DNA of 64,000 nucleotides. Origin: Nocardioides exalbidus (GTDB lineage: Bacteria; Actinomycetota; Actinomycetes; Propionibacteriales; Nocardioidaceae). Location of the stretch: positions 3,162,001 to 3,226,000 of the forward strand of contig NZ_FNRT01000002.1 of the NCBI RefSeq assembly GCF_900105585.1. Direction: 5' to 3'. The notes below the pieces were generated by a model, which worked only from the letters and a program-made list of their open reading frames with translations, was not told the DNA's origin and did no database searches. Shown here piece after piece: positions 30,275-38,716 of this stretch; positions within the stretch are counted from its first letter, which is position 1; each line of letters starts with the position of its first letter. A program made the position numbers and the translations under genes.

Positions 30275-31726
30275 ATGCCCAGCAACCGTGTGGTGAAGGT
30301 CCGGTCGACGGGTGACAGCGTCACCGCCCAGGAGATGCGCGACGGCATCGTCGCGATCCAGCAGGAGATGAAGGTCTCCGCGACGTTCCCCGACGCCGTC
30401 GAGCGCGCGGCGGCCGAGGCGGCGGCGAACCCGCGACTGCCCGGGCTCGACCGCACGGACATCGAGCTCGTCACCATCGATCCCGAGTCCGCGCGCGACC
30501 TCGACCAGGCGATGCACATCGAGCGCGACGGTGACGGCTACGTCGTCCACTACGCGATCGCCGACGTCGCGGCCTTCGTCACGCCGGGCGACCCGGTCGA
30601 CGTCGAGGCCAACCGGCGCGGCGAGACGCTCTACGGCGCGAGCTCGAAGATCCCGCTGCACCCCACGGTGCTGAGCGAGGGCGCCGCGTCGCTGCTGCCC
30701 GACGAGGTGCGCCCGGCCCTGCTCTGGACGATCCAGGTCGACGACACCGGCGAGGGCGTCGACGTCCAGGTCGAGCGGGCGCTGGTGAAGTCGCGCGCCA
30801 AGCTCTCCTACGAGCAGGTCCAGGCCGACCTCGACGCCGGCACCGCCTCGCCCGTGATGGAGCTGCTCAAGGAGGTCGGCGAGCTCCGGCTCGCCCGCGA
30901 GGCGGCCCGCGGCGGCGTGTCGCTGCCGCTGCCCGAGCAGGAGCTCGTCGAGACCGGCGACGGCCACTGGGAGCTGGAGTTCCGCGAGCTGCTGCCCGCG
31001 GAGAGCTGGAACGCCCAGATCTCGCTGCTCACCGGGATGGCCGCAGCCGGGCTGATGGTCTACGCCCGCACCGGCATCCTGCGCACGCTGCCGCCCGCCG
31101 ACCCGCGCGACGTGCAGCGGCTGCACCGCACGGCCCGGGCGCTCGGTATCGAGTGGCCCGCCGAGCAGCTCTACCCCGACTTCGTCCGCACGCTCGACCC
31201 GTCGAAGCCCACGCACGCAGCGATGATCGTCGCGTGCACGCGGCTCCTCCGCGGCGCGGGCTACGTGACCTTCAACGGCGAGCTGCCGGCGTACTCCCAG
31301 CACTCCGGCCTCGCCTCCGAGTACGCCCACGTGACCGCGCCCCTGCGGCGCCTCGCCGACCGCTACGCCGGCGAGATCTGCCTCGCCCTGTGCGCCGGGA
31401 CGGAGGTGCCCGAGTGGGTGATCACCGCGATGACCGAGCTGCCCGACACGATGGCGGGCTCGAGCCGTCGCGCTCACCAGTACGAGAACGCGATCGTCGA
31501 CCTCTGCGAGGCCGAGCTGCTCCACGACCGGGTGGGGGAGACCTTCACCGCCGTTGTCGTGGACCTCGAGGAGAAGGACCACACGAAGGGCGACATCACC
31601 ATCCAGGACCCCGCCGTCGAGGCGAGGGTCACCGGTGAGTCGGACCTGCCGCTCGGCGAGGAGGTCTCCGTGGAGCTGGTCTCGGCCGACCCGAAGACGC
31701 GCAAGGTGCAGTTCCGCCTGGCGTGA
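30275..31726 (+). CDS. RNB-domain exoribonuclease (RNase II/R family)
   Basis: 483 residues, shorter than RNase II (about 640). The N-terminal cold-shock domains are missing, and only a short head precedes the RNB domain. The metal-site motif reads IDPESARDLDQA: D69, D75 and D77 are kept, but the fourth aspartate of RNase II is Q78. A C-terminal S1-like segment (VGETFTAVVVDLEEKDHTKG ... KVQFRLA) is present. It is expected to degrade RNA 3' to 5'. Small RNB proteins of this kind are widespread in actinobacteria. Start ATG at 30275; upstream gap only 50 nt. Confidence 0.88.
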   Translation: MPSNRVVKVRSTGDSVTAQEMRDGIVAIQQEMKVSATFPDAVERAAAEAAANPRLPGLDRTDIELVTIDPESARDLDQAMHIERDGDGYVVHYAIADVAAFVTPGDPVDVEANRRGETLYGASSKIPLHPTVLSEGAASLLPDEVRPALLWTIQVDDTGEGVDVQVERALVKSRAKLSYEQVQADLDAGTASPVMELLKEVGELRLAREAARGGVSLPLPEQELVETGDGHWELEFRELLPAESWNAQISLLTGMAAAGLMVYARTGILRTLPPADPRDVQRLHRTARALGIEWPAEQLYPDFVRTLDPSKPTHAAMIVACTRLLRGAGYVTFNGELPAYSQHSGLASEYAHVTAPLRRLADRYAGEICLALCAGTEVPEWVITAMTELPDTMAGSSRRAHQYENAIVDLCEAELLHDRVGETFTAVVVDLEEKDHTKGDITIQDPAVEARVTGESDLPLGEEVSVELVSADPKTRKVQFRLA

Positions 31727-31759
31727 GCCGGGCCCGAGCCGGGCCCCAGCCGCGCCTGT

Positions 31760-31809
31760 GGTGCTAGCACCAAAGGACAACTGGCACGTCGCACGCGCCC
31801 GTCCCTAAC
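31760..31809 (+). promoter_or_regulatory. palindrome and candidate promoter upstream of kinase gene
   Basis: GGTGCTAGCACC at 31760-31771 is a perfect 12-bp palindrome. Downstream are -35-like CTGGCA at 31781-31786 and -10-like CCTAAC at 31804-31809, with a 17-nt spacer. The palindrome sits just upstream of the -35, a position suited to an activator. Confidence 0.45.
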
Positions 31810-31847
31810 GTCGGGACGACGGACGACGCCGATCGCCAGGAGCCCGG

Positions 31848-31916
31848 ATGCCACCCACGACCAGGTCGCCGCGCGCAACCGGCGCGGGGCGCAGGCTCCC
31901 GGCGGGTGCGGCATGA
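31848..31916 (+). CDS. 22-codon leader ORF coupled to kinase gene
   Basis: A short ORF with a CCAGGAG Shine-Dalgarno element at 31837-31843. It encodes MPPTTRSPRATGAGRRLPAG plus two alanines, very basic and without a signal. Its TGA overlaps the kinase ATG in an ATGA junction, so translation of the kinase is probably coupled to it. It may be a regulatory leader peptide rather than a functional protein. No codon-level attenuation pattern is visible. Confidence 0.45.
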   Translation: MPPTTRSPRATGAGRRLPAGAA

Positions 31917-32791
31917 GCGCGCTCGCGGTCCCGCTGCCGGACGAGCCGCCGGTCCTGGGGGCCGGGGACGAGGTCGCGCCCGGCTACACGGTCGTCGGCC
32001 ACCTCGCGCGAGGCCGCGCGGTGGACGTCTACGAGGTCTGGTCGGAGGAGCGGCTGTGCCGCTGCGTGGCCAAGACCATCCGCCCGGACCGGGTGGACGT
32101 CGCACGCGTGCGCTACCGGCTGCTGCAGGAGGGGTGGCTCCTCAAGGTGCTGGCCCACCTGCACCTGCCACGCGCCATCGAGACCGTCGAGGGAGCGAGC
32201 CCGGTCGTCATTCTCGAGACCGACGTCGGGCCGACGCTCGCGGAAGTGATCGGCGAAGGCACGGGTCGGCAACCGGTCGCGGACCTGGGCCACCTCGGGC
32301 GCCAGCTCACCTCCGCGGTCGGCTACCTCCACGGGCAGGGCTACCTCCACCTCGACATCCGCCCGGGCAACGTCCTGGTGCACGGCGATCGGGCGACCCT
32401 CGTCGACCTCAGCATCGCCCGCCCACCGGGACGGGTGCACCGTGGGCTGGGCACCCCGGAGTACCTCGCGCCCGAGCAGGCCCGGGGCGGGATCGTCACC
32501 GCGGCCACCGACGTGTGGGGACTCGGGGCGACGCTCTTCGAGGCAGCGACGGGGGTGGCGCCGTTCGCGCCCCTCGACGAGGCCGAGCGCCTGGCACTCG
32601 ACGCGGGCACCTTCCTCCAGCTGCAGCGCCCTGCTCCACCGTTCAGCCGCCTGCCGGCGCACGTGCCTGCTCCGTTCGCCGAGCTGGTGACGGCGTGCCT
32701 GGCTCCGGACCCCGCCGACCGGCCGGTCGTGCGGGACCTGCACGACCGGCTCGGCGAGGTGCTCGCGGTGGTCTCGAGCGCCGCGGGCTGA
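31913..32791 (+). CDS. atypical Ser/Thr protein kinase-like protein
   Basis: 292 residues, kinase domain only, with no transmembrane segment. Landmarks: a Gly-loop-like LARGRAVDVYEVW with only a weak GxGxxG, lysine K54 in CVAKTI, catalytic loop HLDIRPGN at 146-153, metal site VDLSIAR with D165, GTPEYLAPEQARGG and DVWGLGATLFE. The HRD arginine is Leu and DFG is DLS, so this is a non-RD kinase and activity is uncertain. It is a paralogue of the frameshifted kinase at 21392-22274. Its ATG overlaps the leader ORF stop, and the convergent rnpB lies 9 nt beyond its stop. Confidence 0.87.
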   Translation: MSALAVPLPDEPPVLGAGDEVAPGYTVVGHLARGRAVDVYEVWSEERLCRCVAKTIRPDRVDVARVRYRLLQEGWLLKVLAHLHLPRAIETVEGASPVVILETDVGPTLAEVIGEGTGRQPVADLGHLGRQLTSAVGYLHGQGYLHLDIRPGNVLVHGDRATLVDLSIARPPGRVHRGLGTPEYLAPEQARGGIVTAATDVWGLGATLFEAATGVAPFAPLDEAERLALDAGTFLQLQRPAPPFSRLPAHVPAPFAELVTACLAPDPADRPVVRDLHDRLGEVLAVVSSAAG

Positions 32792-32799
32792 CGAGGGGG

Positions 32800-33170
32800 A
32801 GTGGGCCGGCCTGTAGGCCGGGTTCTGTCCTGCTTGCGCAGGGGCGACCATCCATCTGCGACGACCGTTGCCGGCCGCCTGGTGCGATCTACCCGGATGC
32901 TCGGGCGGGCAGCCCTCGGGCGCATCCTGTCTGATCTTGCTCCGGGTGGGGTTTGCCTAGCTGCGCCGGTCGCCCGGCGCACTGGTGGTCTCTTGCACCA
33001 CCGTTTCACCCTTACCAGCACCCGGAGGTGCTGGCGGTCTGTTCTCTGTGGCACTGATCCCGCGGGTTGCCCCGGGTGGCTGTTGGCCACCACCCTGCCC
33101 TGTGGAGCCCGGACCTTCCTCGACCCGGAGCCGAAGCCCCGGACCGCGGCCGCCCGGCCGACCCACTCGG
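32800..33170 (-). ncRNA. rnpB: RNase P RNA (type A)
   Basis: About 370 nt on the minus strand. The 3' end reads AGAACCCGGCCTACAGGCCG then GCCCAC, the hallmark rnpB terminus. The 5' end GAGTGGGT (33161-33168) pairs with the terminal GCCCACTC. Conserved regions such as GAGGAAGGTCCGGGCTCC, AGGGTGAAACGGTGGTGCAA and GATAAGCC-equivalent arms are present. The RNA is the catalytic part of RNase P, which matures tRNA 5' ends. Exact ends are uncertain by a few bases. Confidence 0.95.
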
Positions 33171-33197
33171 CGAGGAGTCTAGGGCCGGGGACCCGGA

Positions 33198-34037
33198 TCA
33201 GGCGATCCGAGTGACGTCGACCCGCACGAACATCGAGGAGGTCTCCGCCCCGGTGTAGATGCCGTGGAGGGGGCGCACGTCGAGGTAGTCGCGGCCGGTC
33301 GCCACCACCACCCACCGGTCACCGGGCTCGAGGTCGTTGGTCGGGTCGAAGCCGTGCCAGCCGTCGTCCCACCACTCGACCCACGCGTGCGACTCGCCCT
33401 GGACCGTCTCGCCGATCCTCGCCTCGGCCTGCGGGTGGAGGTAGCCCGAGACGTAGCGGGCCGGGATGCCGATCGTGCGCAGGCAGCCGAGCACGAGGTG
33501 GGCCATGTCCTGGCACACGCCCGCCTTCTGCCCCCAGGCGTCGACCGCAGGCGAGGCGGCGTCGGTGGAGCCGGGCACGTAGTCGACCTCGGAGTGGACG
33601 TACGCACAGATCTCGCGGGCGGCCTCGCCGGGGGTGCCGGCCGCCGCGGCGATCTCGCGCGCCTTGGCGGCGAGGTCGTCGGGCGGGGCGACCAGGACCG
33701 GCAGGGCGAGGTACTCCGTCCACCGGTCGGCCACCCCCGGGTCGGCGAGGTCCTCCCACACCAGCGCCGGCATCCCCGCCGGCGGGCGGTCGGTGTGGAC
33801 GGTCGACACGGCGGTGACGGTCATCGAGTCGTGCGGGTCGAGCACCTCGAACGACGTCACGTCGTTGCCGAAGTAGTCGCGGTAGTCGTAGGTCCACGGT
33901 GTGGGGGAGACCCCGAGCCGGGTGTGCACGACGATCTGGCCGGGCCCGGTCTGGGGCGTCATCCGCGCCTGGTTGTACGACGCCAGCGCCAGGCCGTCGT
34001 ACTCGAAGCCGGTCGTGTGGACGATGCGCAGCTGCAT
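33198..34037 (-). CDS. transglutaminase-like cysteine peptidase family protein
   Basis: 279 residues from the ATG at 34037, which overlaps the upstream stop by one base (TGATG). The transglutaminase catalytic triad is complete: C175 in GVCQDMAH, H217 in GESHAWVEW and D231 in GFDPTND. The N-terminal beta domain (MQLRIVHTTGFEYDG) is typical. It is the last gene of the widespread three-gene set with alpha-E and circularly permuted ATP-grasp proteins. That set is thought to make or modify a peptide-like product, but its chemistry is not established. Confidence 0.9.
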   Translation of the reverse strand: MQLRIVHTTGFEYDGLALASYNQARMTPQTGPGQIVVHTRLGVSPTPWTYDYRDYFGNDVTSFEVLDPHDSMTVTAVSTVHTDRPPAGMPALVWEDLADPGVADRWTEYLALPVLVAPPDDLAAKAREIAAAAGTPGEAAREICAYVHSEVDYVPGSTDAASPAVDAWGQKAGVCQDMAHLVLGCLRTIGIPARYVSGYLHPQAEARIGETVQGESHAWVEWWDDGWHGFDPTNDLEPGDRWVVVATGRDYLDVRPLHGIYTGAETSSMFVRVDVTRIA

Positions 34038-34963
34038 CAGATCCGCCCTCCCATCCAGTGCGTGCCCTCGGAGCCCGCGAAGTAGCGGTGCGCGATGGCC
34101 TCGGTCGCCCGTGCGCAGGTCACCTGCAACCGCTCCATCTCGGCCGGCAGGTCGGCGATGACGTCGGCGAGGGGTCGGTACTCCAGCTCGGCGCGGGTGC
34201 GGCCGATGAGCCGGTGCGCGTCGTTCTGGAAGCCGACGCGCTGTCCGGACTCCAGGTTGTCGAGGCACTGCTCGGCCCTCGACAGCGCGAAGACGACCGA
34301 GCGGGGGAAGAGCCGGTCGAGCAGCAGGAACTCGGCTGCGCCGCGCTCGGTCTCGAGGCCCTTGTAGGTGCGCAGGAACGCCTCGTGGCCCCCGCAGGCG
34401 CGCAGCGTGTTGGACCACGGCGAGCCGACCCCGCCGGCGAGCGACGCGGTGGCGACGAGTCGCGAGGTCATGTCGGCGCGCTCGATCATCCGGCCGAGGA
34501 CGAGGAACTGCCAGCCCTCGTCGCGGGTCATCGATGCGTCGGCGGCGCCGTTGATGAGCGCTGCCCGGTCACGCACCCAGCGGAAGCTCGCCCCCTGGCC
34601 CATCCGGCGGAACTGCCCGGACGTGACGGTGCGGTGGGTGGTGTTGAGCGCCTCCCACATGTTCACCGAGAGCGTCTCCCGCGCACGCCGGGCGCTCTCG
34701 CGCGCAGCAGCCAGGACGGCGGCGATCGAGTCCGGTGCAAGGGGGTCGTAGGCCAGCAGGCCGAGGACGAGGTCGAGGCCGACCTGGCTGTCGTCGGGCG
34801 GGTCGACCCCCATGACCGACAGCAGGTTGCGGCACGTCGTCTCCTCGTCGCCGGAGTCCTCCAGCAGGAGCGTCGTCTGGACGTCGAGGATGCGCGCGGT
34901 GTCCTCGGCGCGCTCGACGTAGCGGCCGATCCAGAACATGGACTCGGCGATGCGGCTCAGCAT
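34037..34963 (-). CDS. alpha-E domain-containing protein
   Basis: 308 residues from the ATG at 34963, beginning MLSRIAESMFWIGRYVERAE, the signature opening of the alpha-E family. All-helical with many Arg/Glu. The start overlaps the ATP-grasp stop by 7 nt, and the stop overlaps the transglutaminase start by 1 nt, so all three are coupled. The family has no known catalytic residues and may be a partner or scaffold for the ATP-grasp enzyme. Confidence 0.92.
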   Translation of the reverse strand: MLSRIAESMFWIGRYVERAEDTARILDVQTTLLLEDSGDEETTCRNLLSVMGVDPPDDSQVGLDLVLGLLAYDPLAPDSIAAVLAAARESARRARETLSVNMWEALNTTHRTVTSGQFRRMGQGASFRWVRDRAALINGAADASMTRDEGWQFLVLGRMIERADMTSRLVATASLAGGVGSPWSNTLRACGGHEAFLRTYKGLETERGAAEFLLLDRLFPRSVVFALSRAEQCLDNLESGQRVGFQNDAHRLIGRTRAELEYRPLADVIADLPAEMERLQVTCARATEAIAHRYFAGSEGTHWMGGRI

Positions 34964-36573
34964 CCGGCACCGTCCTCGTCGCCGTCCTCGTCGCCGGCGT
35001 CGACGTGGCGGACCTGTTGCTGCTGCTGTTGCTGCTGCTGGCCGTCGACGGTCGCGGCGGCCTCGTCCATCGCGGGGCCGGGGCTCGGCGTCGGCCCGAC
35101 CGGGACCGGGGCGGGCGGCTCGGCGGGCGGCACCGGGGTCGGTGCGGTGCCCGCGAGGACCCACGTGTCCTTCGAGCCGCCGCCGCGCGAGGAGTTCACG
35201 ATCAGCTGGCCCTCCTCGAGGGCGACGCGGGTGAGCCCGCCGGGCAGCACCCAGACCCGCTGGCCGTCGTTGACCGCGAACGGGCGCAGGTCGACGTGGC
35301 GCGCGGCCATCGTGCCGTCGACGTAGGTCGGGACGGTGGAGAGCTGGACGACCGGCTGGGCGATCCACGCGCGAGGGTCGTCCATCACCCGCACCCGCAG
35401 CTCGTCGAGCTCGGCCTTCGTGGCGGCGGGACCGATCACGATGCCCTTGCCGCCGGAGCCGTCGACGGGCTTCACGACGAGCTCGTCGAGGCGGTCCATG
35501 ACCTCCTCGCGGGCGTCGGCGTCGCCGAGCCGCCAGGTGTCGACGTTGCGGAGCCGGGGCTCCTCGCCGAGGTAGTAGCGGATGATGTCGGGCAGGTAGG
35601 TGTAGACGAGCTTGTCGTCGGCCACGCCGTTGCCGACGGCGTTGGCGAGCGTCACCTGGCCGCTGCGTGCGGCGTCGATGAGACCGGGGCAGCCGAGCAG
35701 CGAGTCGCCGCGGAAGTGCACCGGGTCGAGGAACTCGTCGTCGACGCGACGGTAGATCACGTGCACCGGCTCGAGGCCGTGCGTGGTGCGCATCATCACG
35801 CGCCCGCGGCGGCACTGGAGGTCACGGCCCTCGACGAGCTCGACGCCCATCGTGCGGGCGAGCAGCGCGTGCTCGAAGTAGGCGCCGTTGTAGACGCCCG
35901 GCGTCAGCACGACCACGGTCGGGTCGGTGACGCCTGCGGGCGCGGCGGCGCGCAGCGCGGCCAGCAGCCGCTGCGGGTAGCTCGCGACCGGGCGGATCCG
36001 GTGGTGCGAGAACGCCTCGGGGAGCGCGGCCGCGATCGAGCGGCGGTTGGTCATGACGTAGGACACGCCCGACGGCACGCGGACGTTGTCCTCCAGCACA
36101 CGGAAGTTGCCCTCGTCGTCGCGGATCAGGTCGATGCCGGAGACGTGCACGCGTACGCCGTTGGGCGGGCGCACGCCGCCGGCCTCGCGGTGGAAGTGGG
36201 AGGAGGTGGCGACCACGCGGCGCGGGATCACGCCGTCCTCGAACACCTGCCCGGCGTCGTACACGTCGGCGAGGAAGGCCTCGAGCGCCTTGACGCGCTG
36301 CTGGACGCCGGCGTCGACCTCCTGCCAGGTCTCCATCTCGATCACCCGCGGCACGATGTCGAGCGGGAAGGCGCGTTCCTCGCCACCGATGTCGAAGGTG
36401 ACGCCCTGGTCGAGGTAGGCCGTGCGCAGCGCCTCGACGCGCGAGGCGACGTCGTCGGGGTCGAGGTCGTTGAAGGAGCGACTCAGCCTGAGGTAGGGAT
36501 CGCGGGCGGCGCCGTCCTCGAACATCTCGTCATAGGCCCGACCGGTGGCGTAGTCGTCGAACAGGCGCGGCAT
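34957..36573 (-). CDS. circularly permuted ATP-grasp type 2 protein with Pro-rich/poly-Gln tail
   Basis: 538 residues. The body (1 to about 475) matches the circularly permuted ATP-grasp-2 family: EMETWQEVDAGVQQRVKALE, SFNDLDPDDVASRVEALR, GSGGKGIVIGP as the ATP-binding loop, and VNSSRGGGSKDTWVL near the end. ATP-grasp enzymes usually ligate a carboxylate to an amine. The last 60 residues are unusual: Pro/Ala-rich, then nine glutamines in a row encoded by CAG/CAA at 35014-35040, then an Asp/Glu-rich end. First gene of the three-gene operon. Substrate unknown. Confidence 0.9.
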   Translation of the reverse strand: MPRLFDDYATGRAYDEMFEDGAARDPYLRLSRSFNDLDPDDVASRVEALRTAYLDQGVTFDIGGEERAFPLDIVPRVIEMETWQEVDAGVQQRVKALEAFLADVYDAGQVFEDGVIPRRVVATSSHFHREAGGVRPPNGVRVHVSGIDLIRDDEGNFRVLEDNVRVPSGVSYVMTNRRSIAAALPEAFSHHRIRPVASYPQRLLAALRAAAPAGVTDPTVVVLTPGVYNGAYFEHALLARTMGVELVEGRDLQCRRGRVMMRTTHGLEPVHVIYRRVDDEFLDPVHFRGDSLLGCPGLIDAARSGQVTLANAVGNGVADDKLVYTYLPDIIRYYLGEEPRLRNVDTWRLGDADAREEVMDRLDELVVKPVDGSGGKGIVIGPAATKAELDELRVRVMDDPRAWIAQPVVQLSTVPTYVDGTMAARHVDLRPFAVNDGQRVWVLPGGLTRVALEEGQLIVNSSRGGGSKDTWVLAGTAPTPVPPAEPPAPVPVGPTPSPGPAMDEAAATVDGQQQQQQQQQVRHVDAGDEDGDEDGAGC

Positions 36574-36650
36574 GTGCCGACCCTAGTGGGATCGCGTGAC
36601 GCACGTGTTGCGCGAGCGTCTCGTGTGTTTCAAGAAGGTGTCAGCGCTGC

Positions 36651-36667
36651 GACCCCGCTCCGGGGTC
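36651..36667. terminator. hairpin at the map 3' end
   Basis: GACCCC-GCTCC-GGGGTC at 36651-36667 overlaps the map stop codon region and lies in the 92-nt gap before the ATP-grasp operon. It probably ends map transcription. Confidence 0.5.
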
Positions 36668-37514
36668 ACGGGTGGGTGAGCACCTCGGCGCCTGTCGGCG
36701 TGACGAGGAGGGTGTGCTCGAACTGCGCGGTGCGCCTCCGGTCCTTCGTCACCACGGTCCACCCGTCGTCCCACATGTCGTAGTCGGGCGTGCCGAGGGT
36801 GAGCATCGGCTCGATGGTGAAGGTCATGCCGACGCGGATCTCGTCGTCGTACCTCGGGTCGTCGTAGTGCGGGATGATTAGTCCCGAGTGGAACGCGGTG
36901 CCGATGCCGTGGCCGGTGAAGTCGCGGACCACGCCGTAGTCGAAGCGCTTCGCGTAGGCCTCGATCACCCGGCCGATGATGTTGACCCGGCGGCCGGGCT
37001 GGACGGCCTTGATCGCGCGGTCGAGCGACTCCTTCGTGCGCTCGACGAGCAGGCGCGACTCCTCGTCGACGTCACCGGCGAGGAAGGTCGCGTTGGTGTC
37101 GCCGTGCACGCCGTCGATGAAGGCGGTGATGTCGATGTTGACGATGTCGCCGTCCTCGACGACCCGTGCGTCGGGGATGCCGTGGCAGATCACCTCGTTG
37201 ACGCTGGAGCACAGCGACTTCGGGAAGCCGCGGTAGCCGAGGGTCGAGGGGTAGGCGCCGTGGTCGCAGAGGAACTCGTGGCCGATCCGGTCGAGCTCGT
37301 CGGTGGTCACGCCCGGCACGACGTGCTCGCCGACCAGGTCGCGTGCCCGGGCCGCCAGCCTGCCGGCGACCCGCATCCGCTCGATCGTGTCGGCGTCCTT
37401 GACCTCCTCGCCGGTGAAGCGCTGCGGCGCCGGCTGGTCGACGTACTCCGGACGCGGGATGGAGACGGGCACGGGACGACGGGCGGACACCTCTGCGGGT
37501 GCTACGGCAGACAC
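36666..37514 (-). CDS. map: type I methionine aminopeptidase
   Basis: 282 residues. Removes the initiator methionine from new proteins. All five metal ligands are visible: D128 (NIDITAF), D139 (HGDTNATF), H202 ([13 protein letters not shown]), E235 (TIEPML) and E266 (QFEHTLL). The N-terminus has a 40-residue extension with a PxxP-type stretch ([17 protein letters not shown]), as in the longer mycobacterial MapB. It is divergent from the small protein gene at 37538 with only 23 nt between start codons, so the promoters overlap or one gene is leaderless. Confidence 0.94.
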   Translation of the reverse strand: MSAVAPAEVSARRPVPVSIPRPEYVDQPAPQRFTGEEVKDADTIERMRVAGRLAARARDLVGEHVVPGVTTDELDRIGHEFLCDHGAYPSTLGYRGFPKSLCSSVNEVICHGIPDARVVEDGDIVNIDITAFIDGVHGDTNATFLAGDVDEESRLLVERTKESLDRAIKAVQPGRRVNIIGRVIEAYAKRFDYGVVRDFTGHGIGTAFHSGLIIPHYDDPRYDDEIRVGMTFTIEPMLTLGTPDYDMWDDGWTVVTKDRRRTAQFEHTLLVTPTGAEVLTHP

Positions 37515-37537
37515 GCCGGGAAGTGTAGTTTCGCCGC

Positions 37538-37738
37538 ATGAGCAACGGCGAGAGCGAGCGTTGGTGGTTCAACCTGAAGACCCACGAGGTCGAGCCTGAC
37601 GACGGGGCCCGGAACGCCGACCGGCTGGGTCCCTACGACACCAGGGAGGAAGCGGCGCGCGCCCTCGAGAAGGTCGCCGAGCGCAACGAGGCCTGGGACA
37701 ACGACCCCGACTGGAACGACGACAAGCTCGAGGACTGA
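37538..37738 (+). CDS. small conserved acidic protein
   Basis: 66 residues, no signal or membrane segment: [19 protein letters not shown], then [20 protein letters not shown], and an acidic tail ([12 protein letters not shown]). The pattern, an aromatic beta strand followed by a helix with TREEAARAL, resembles SPOR-like small actinobacterial proteins that are conserved beside map or panB. Function is unknown. It is convergent with panB, with 7 nt between stop codons. Confidence 0.75.
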   Translation: MSNGESERWWFNLKTHEVEPDDGARNADRLGPYDTREEAARALEKVAERNEAWDNDPDWNDDKLED

Positions 37739-37745
37739 CCGCCGG

Positions 37746-38603
37746 CTAGAACGTGTGCTCCGGCCCGGGGAACGTGCCGCCGCGCACGTCGTCGGCGTAG
37801 GCACGGGCCGCGTCGAGCAGCACCTGGTGCACGTCGGCGTACTGCTTGACGAAGCGGGCCATCTTGCCGGTCCGCAGGCCGAACGCGTCCTGCCACACCA
37901 GCACCTGGCCGTCGCAGCCGGCGCCGGCGCCGATGCCGATGGTCGGGATGGTCAGCTCCTTGCTGATCTGCTCGGCGACGTCGCCGGGCACCATCTCCAT
38001 CACGACGGCGAACGCGCCGGCCTCCTGGACCGCCCGGGCGTCGTCGAGGACGCGGTCGCTCGCGTCGCCGCGCCCCTGCACGCGGTAGCCGCCGAGGGTG
38101 TGCTCGGACTGCGGCGTGAAGCCGATGTGCGCCATGACCGGGATGCCGCCCTGGGTGCACTTGCGGATGACGGGGGCCATCTCGGCGCCGCCCTCGAGCT
38201 TCACGCAGTGCGCGCCGGCCTCCTTCATGAAGCGGACGGCGGTGAGGTAGCCCTGCTCCGGTGAGGCCTGGTAGCTGCCGAAGGGCAGGTCGCCGACGAC
38301 CATCGCGCGCCTCGTCGACCGGCTCACGGCACGGGTCAGGGGCAGCAGCTCGTCGACCGTGATGGGCAGCGAGGTCTCGTTGCCGAGGACGTTGTTGGAG
38401 GCCGAGTCGCCGACGAGGAGCAGGTCGATGCCGGCCTCGTCGAAGGTCGCCGCGGTGTACATGTCGTAGGCCGTGAGCATCGTGATCTTCTCGCCGCGCT
38501 CCTTCATCTCCCGGAGGTGATGGGTGCGGACCCGCTTCACGGGCGCGGTCGTGGCGGCGGGACCGGAACCGTAGGGCGCGGTCTCCTCGGTGGGTGCAGG
38601 CAT
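37746..38603 (-). CDS. panB: 3-methyl-2-oxobutanoate hydroxymethyltransferase
   Basis: 285 residues from the ATG at 38603, chosen because GAGGAG lies just upstream; a longer start has no such site. PanB converts 2-oxoisovalerate to ketopantoate with methylene-tetrahydrofolate, the first step of pantothenate and CoA synthesis. Family signatures: [31 protein letters not shown] (Mg-binding Asp), VKLEGG and AHIGFTPQ. The product feeds the phosphopantetheine used on AcpP, although the genes are unlinked. Confidence 0.95.
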   Translation of the reverse strand: MPAPTEETAPYGSGPAATTAPVKRVRTHHLREMKERGEKITMLTAYDMYTAATFDEAGIDLLLVGDSASNNVLGNETSLPITVDELLPLTRAVSRSTRRAMVVGDLPFGSYQASPEQGYLTAVRFMKEAGAHCVKLEGGAEMAPVIRKCTQGGIPVMAHIGFTPQSEHTLGGYRVQGRGDASDRVLDDARAVQEAGAFAVVMEMVPGDVAEQISKELTIPTIGIGAGAGCDGQVLVWQDAFGLRTGKMARFVKQYADVHQVLLDAARAYADDVRGGTFPGPEHTF

Positions 38604-38716
38604 GGGTCGCTCCTCGTCATCTCGCGGCTCCCTGATGGAGTCCACGGACCACGATCAGGCTAGTGCCGACCGGCCGGTAGGAGCCGTGTGTCGATGGTCA
38701 CCCTCGGTGCCCGGCG

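Noticed and set aside
31760..31771. GGTGCTAGCACC as a CIRCE (HrcA) heat-shock element
   Set aside because: CIRCE needs TTAGCACTC-N9-GAGTGCTAA; here the halves are contiguous and lack the outer bases.
32341..33315. Protein-coding frame across 32.8-33.2 kb
   Set aside because: The segment is the RNase P RNA gene; reading frames there are accidental.
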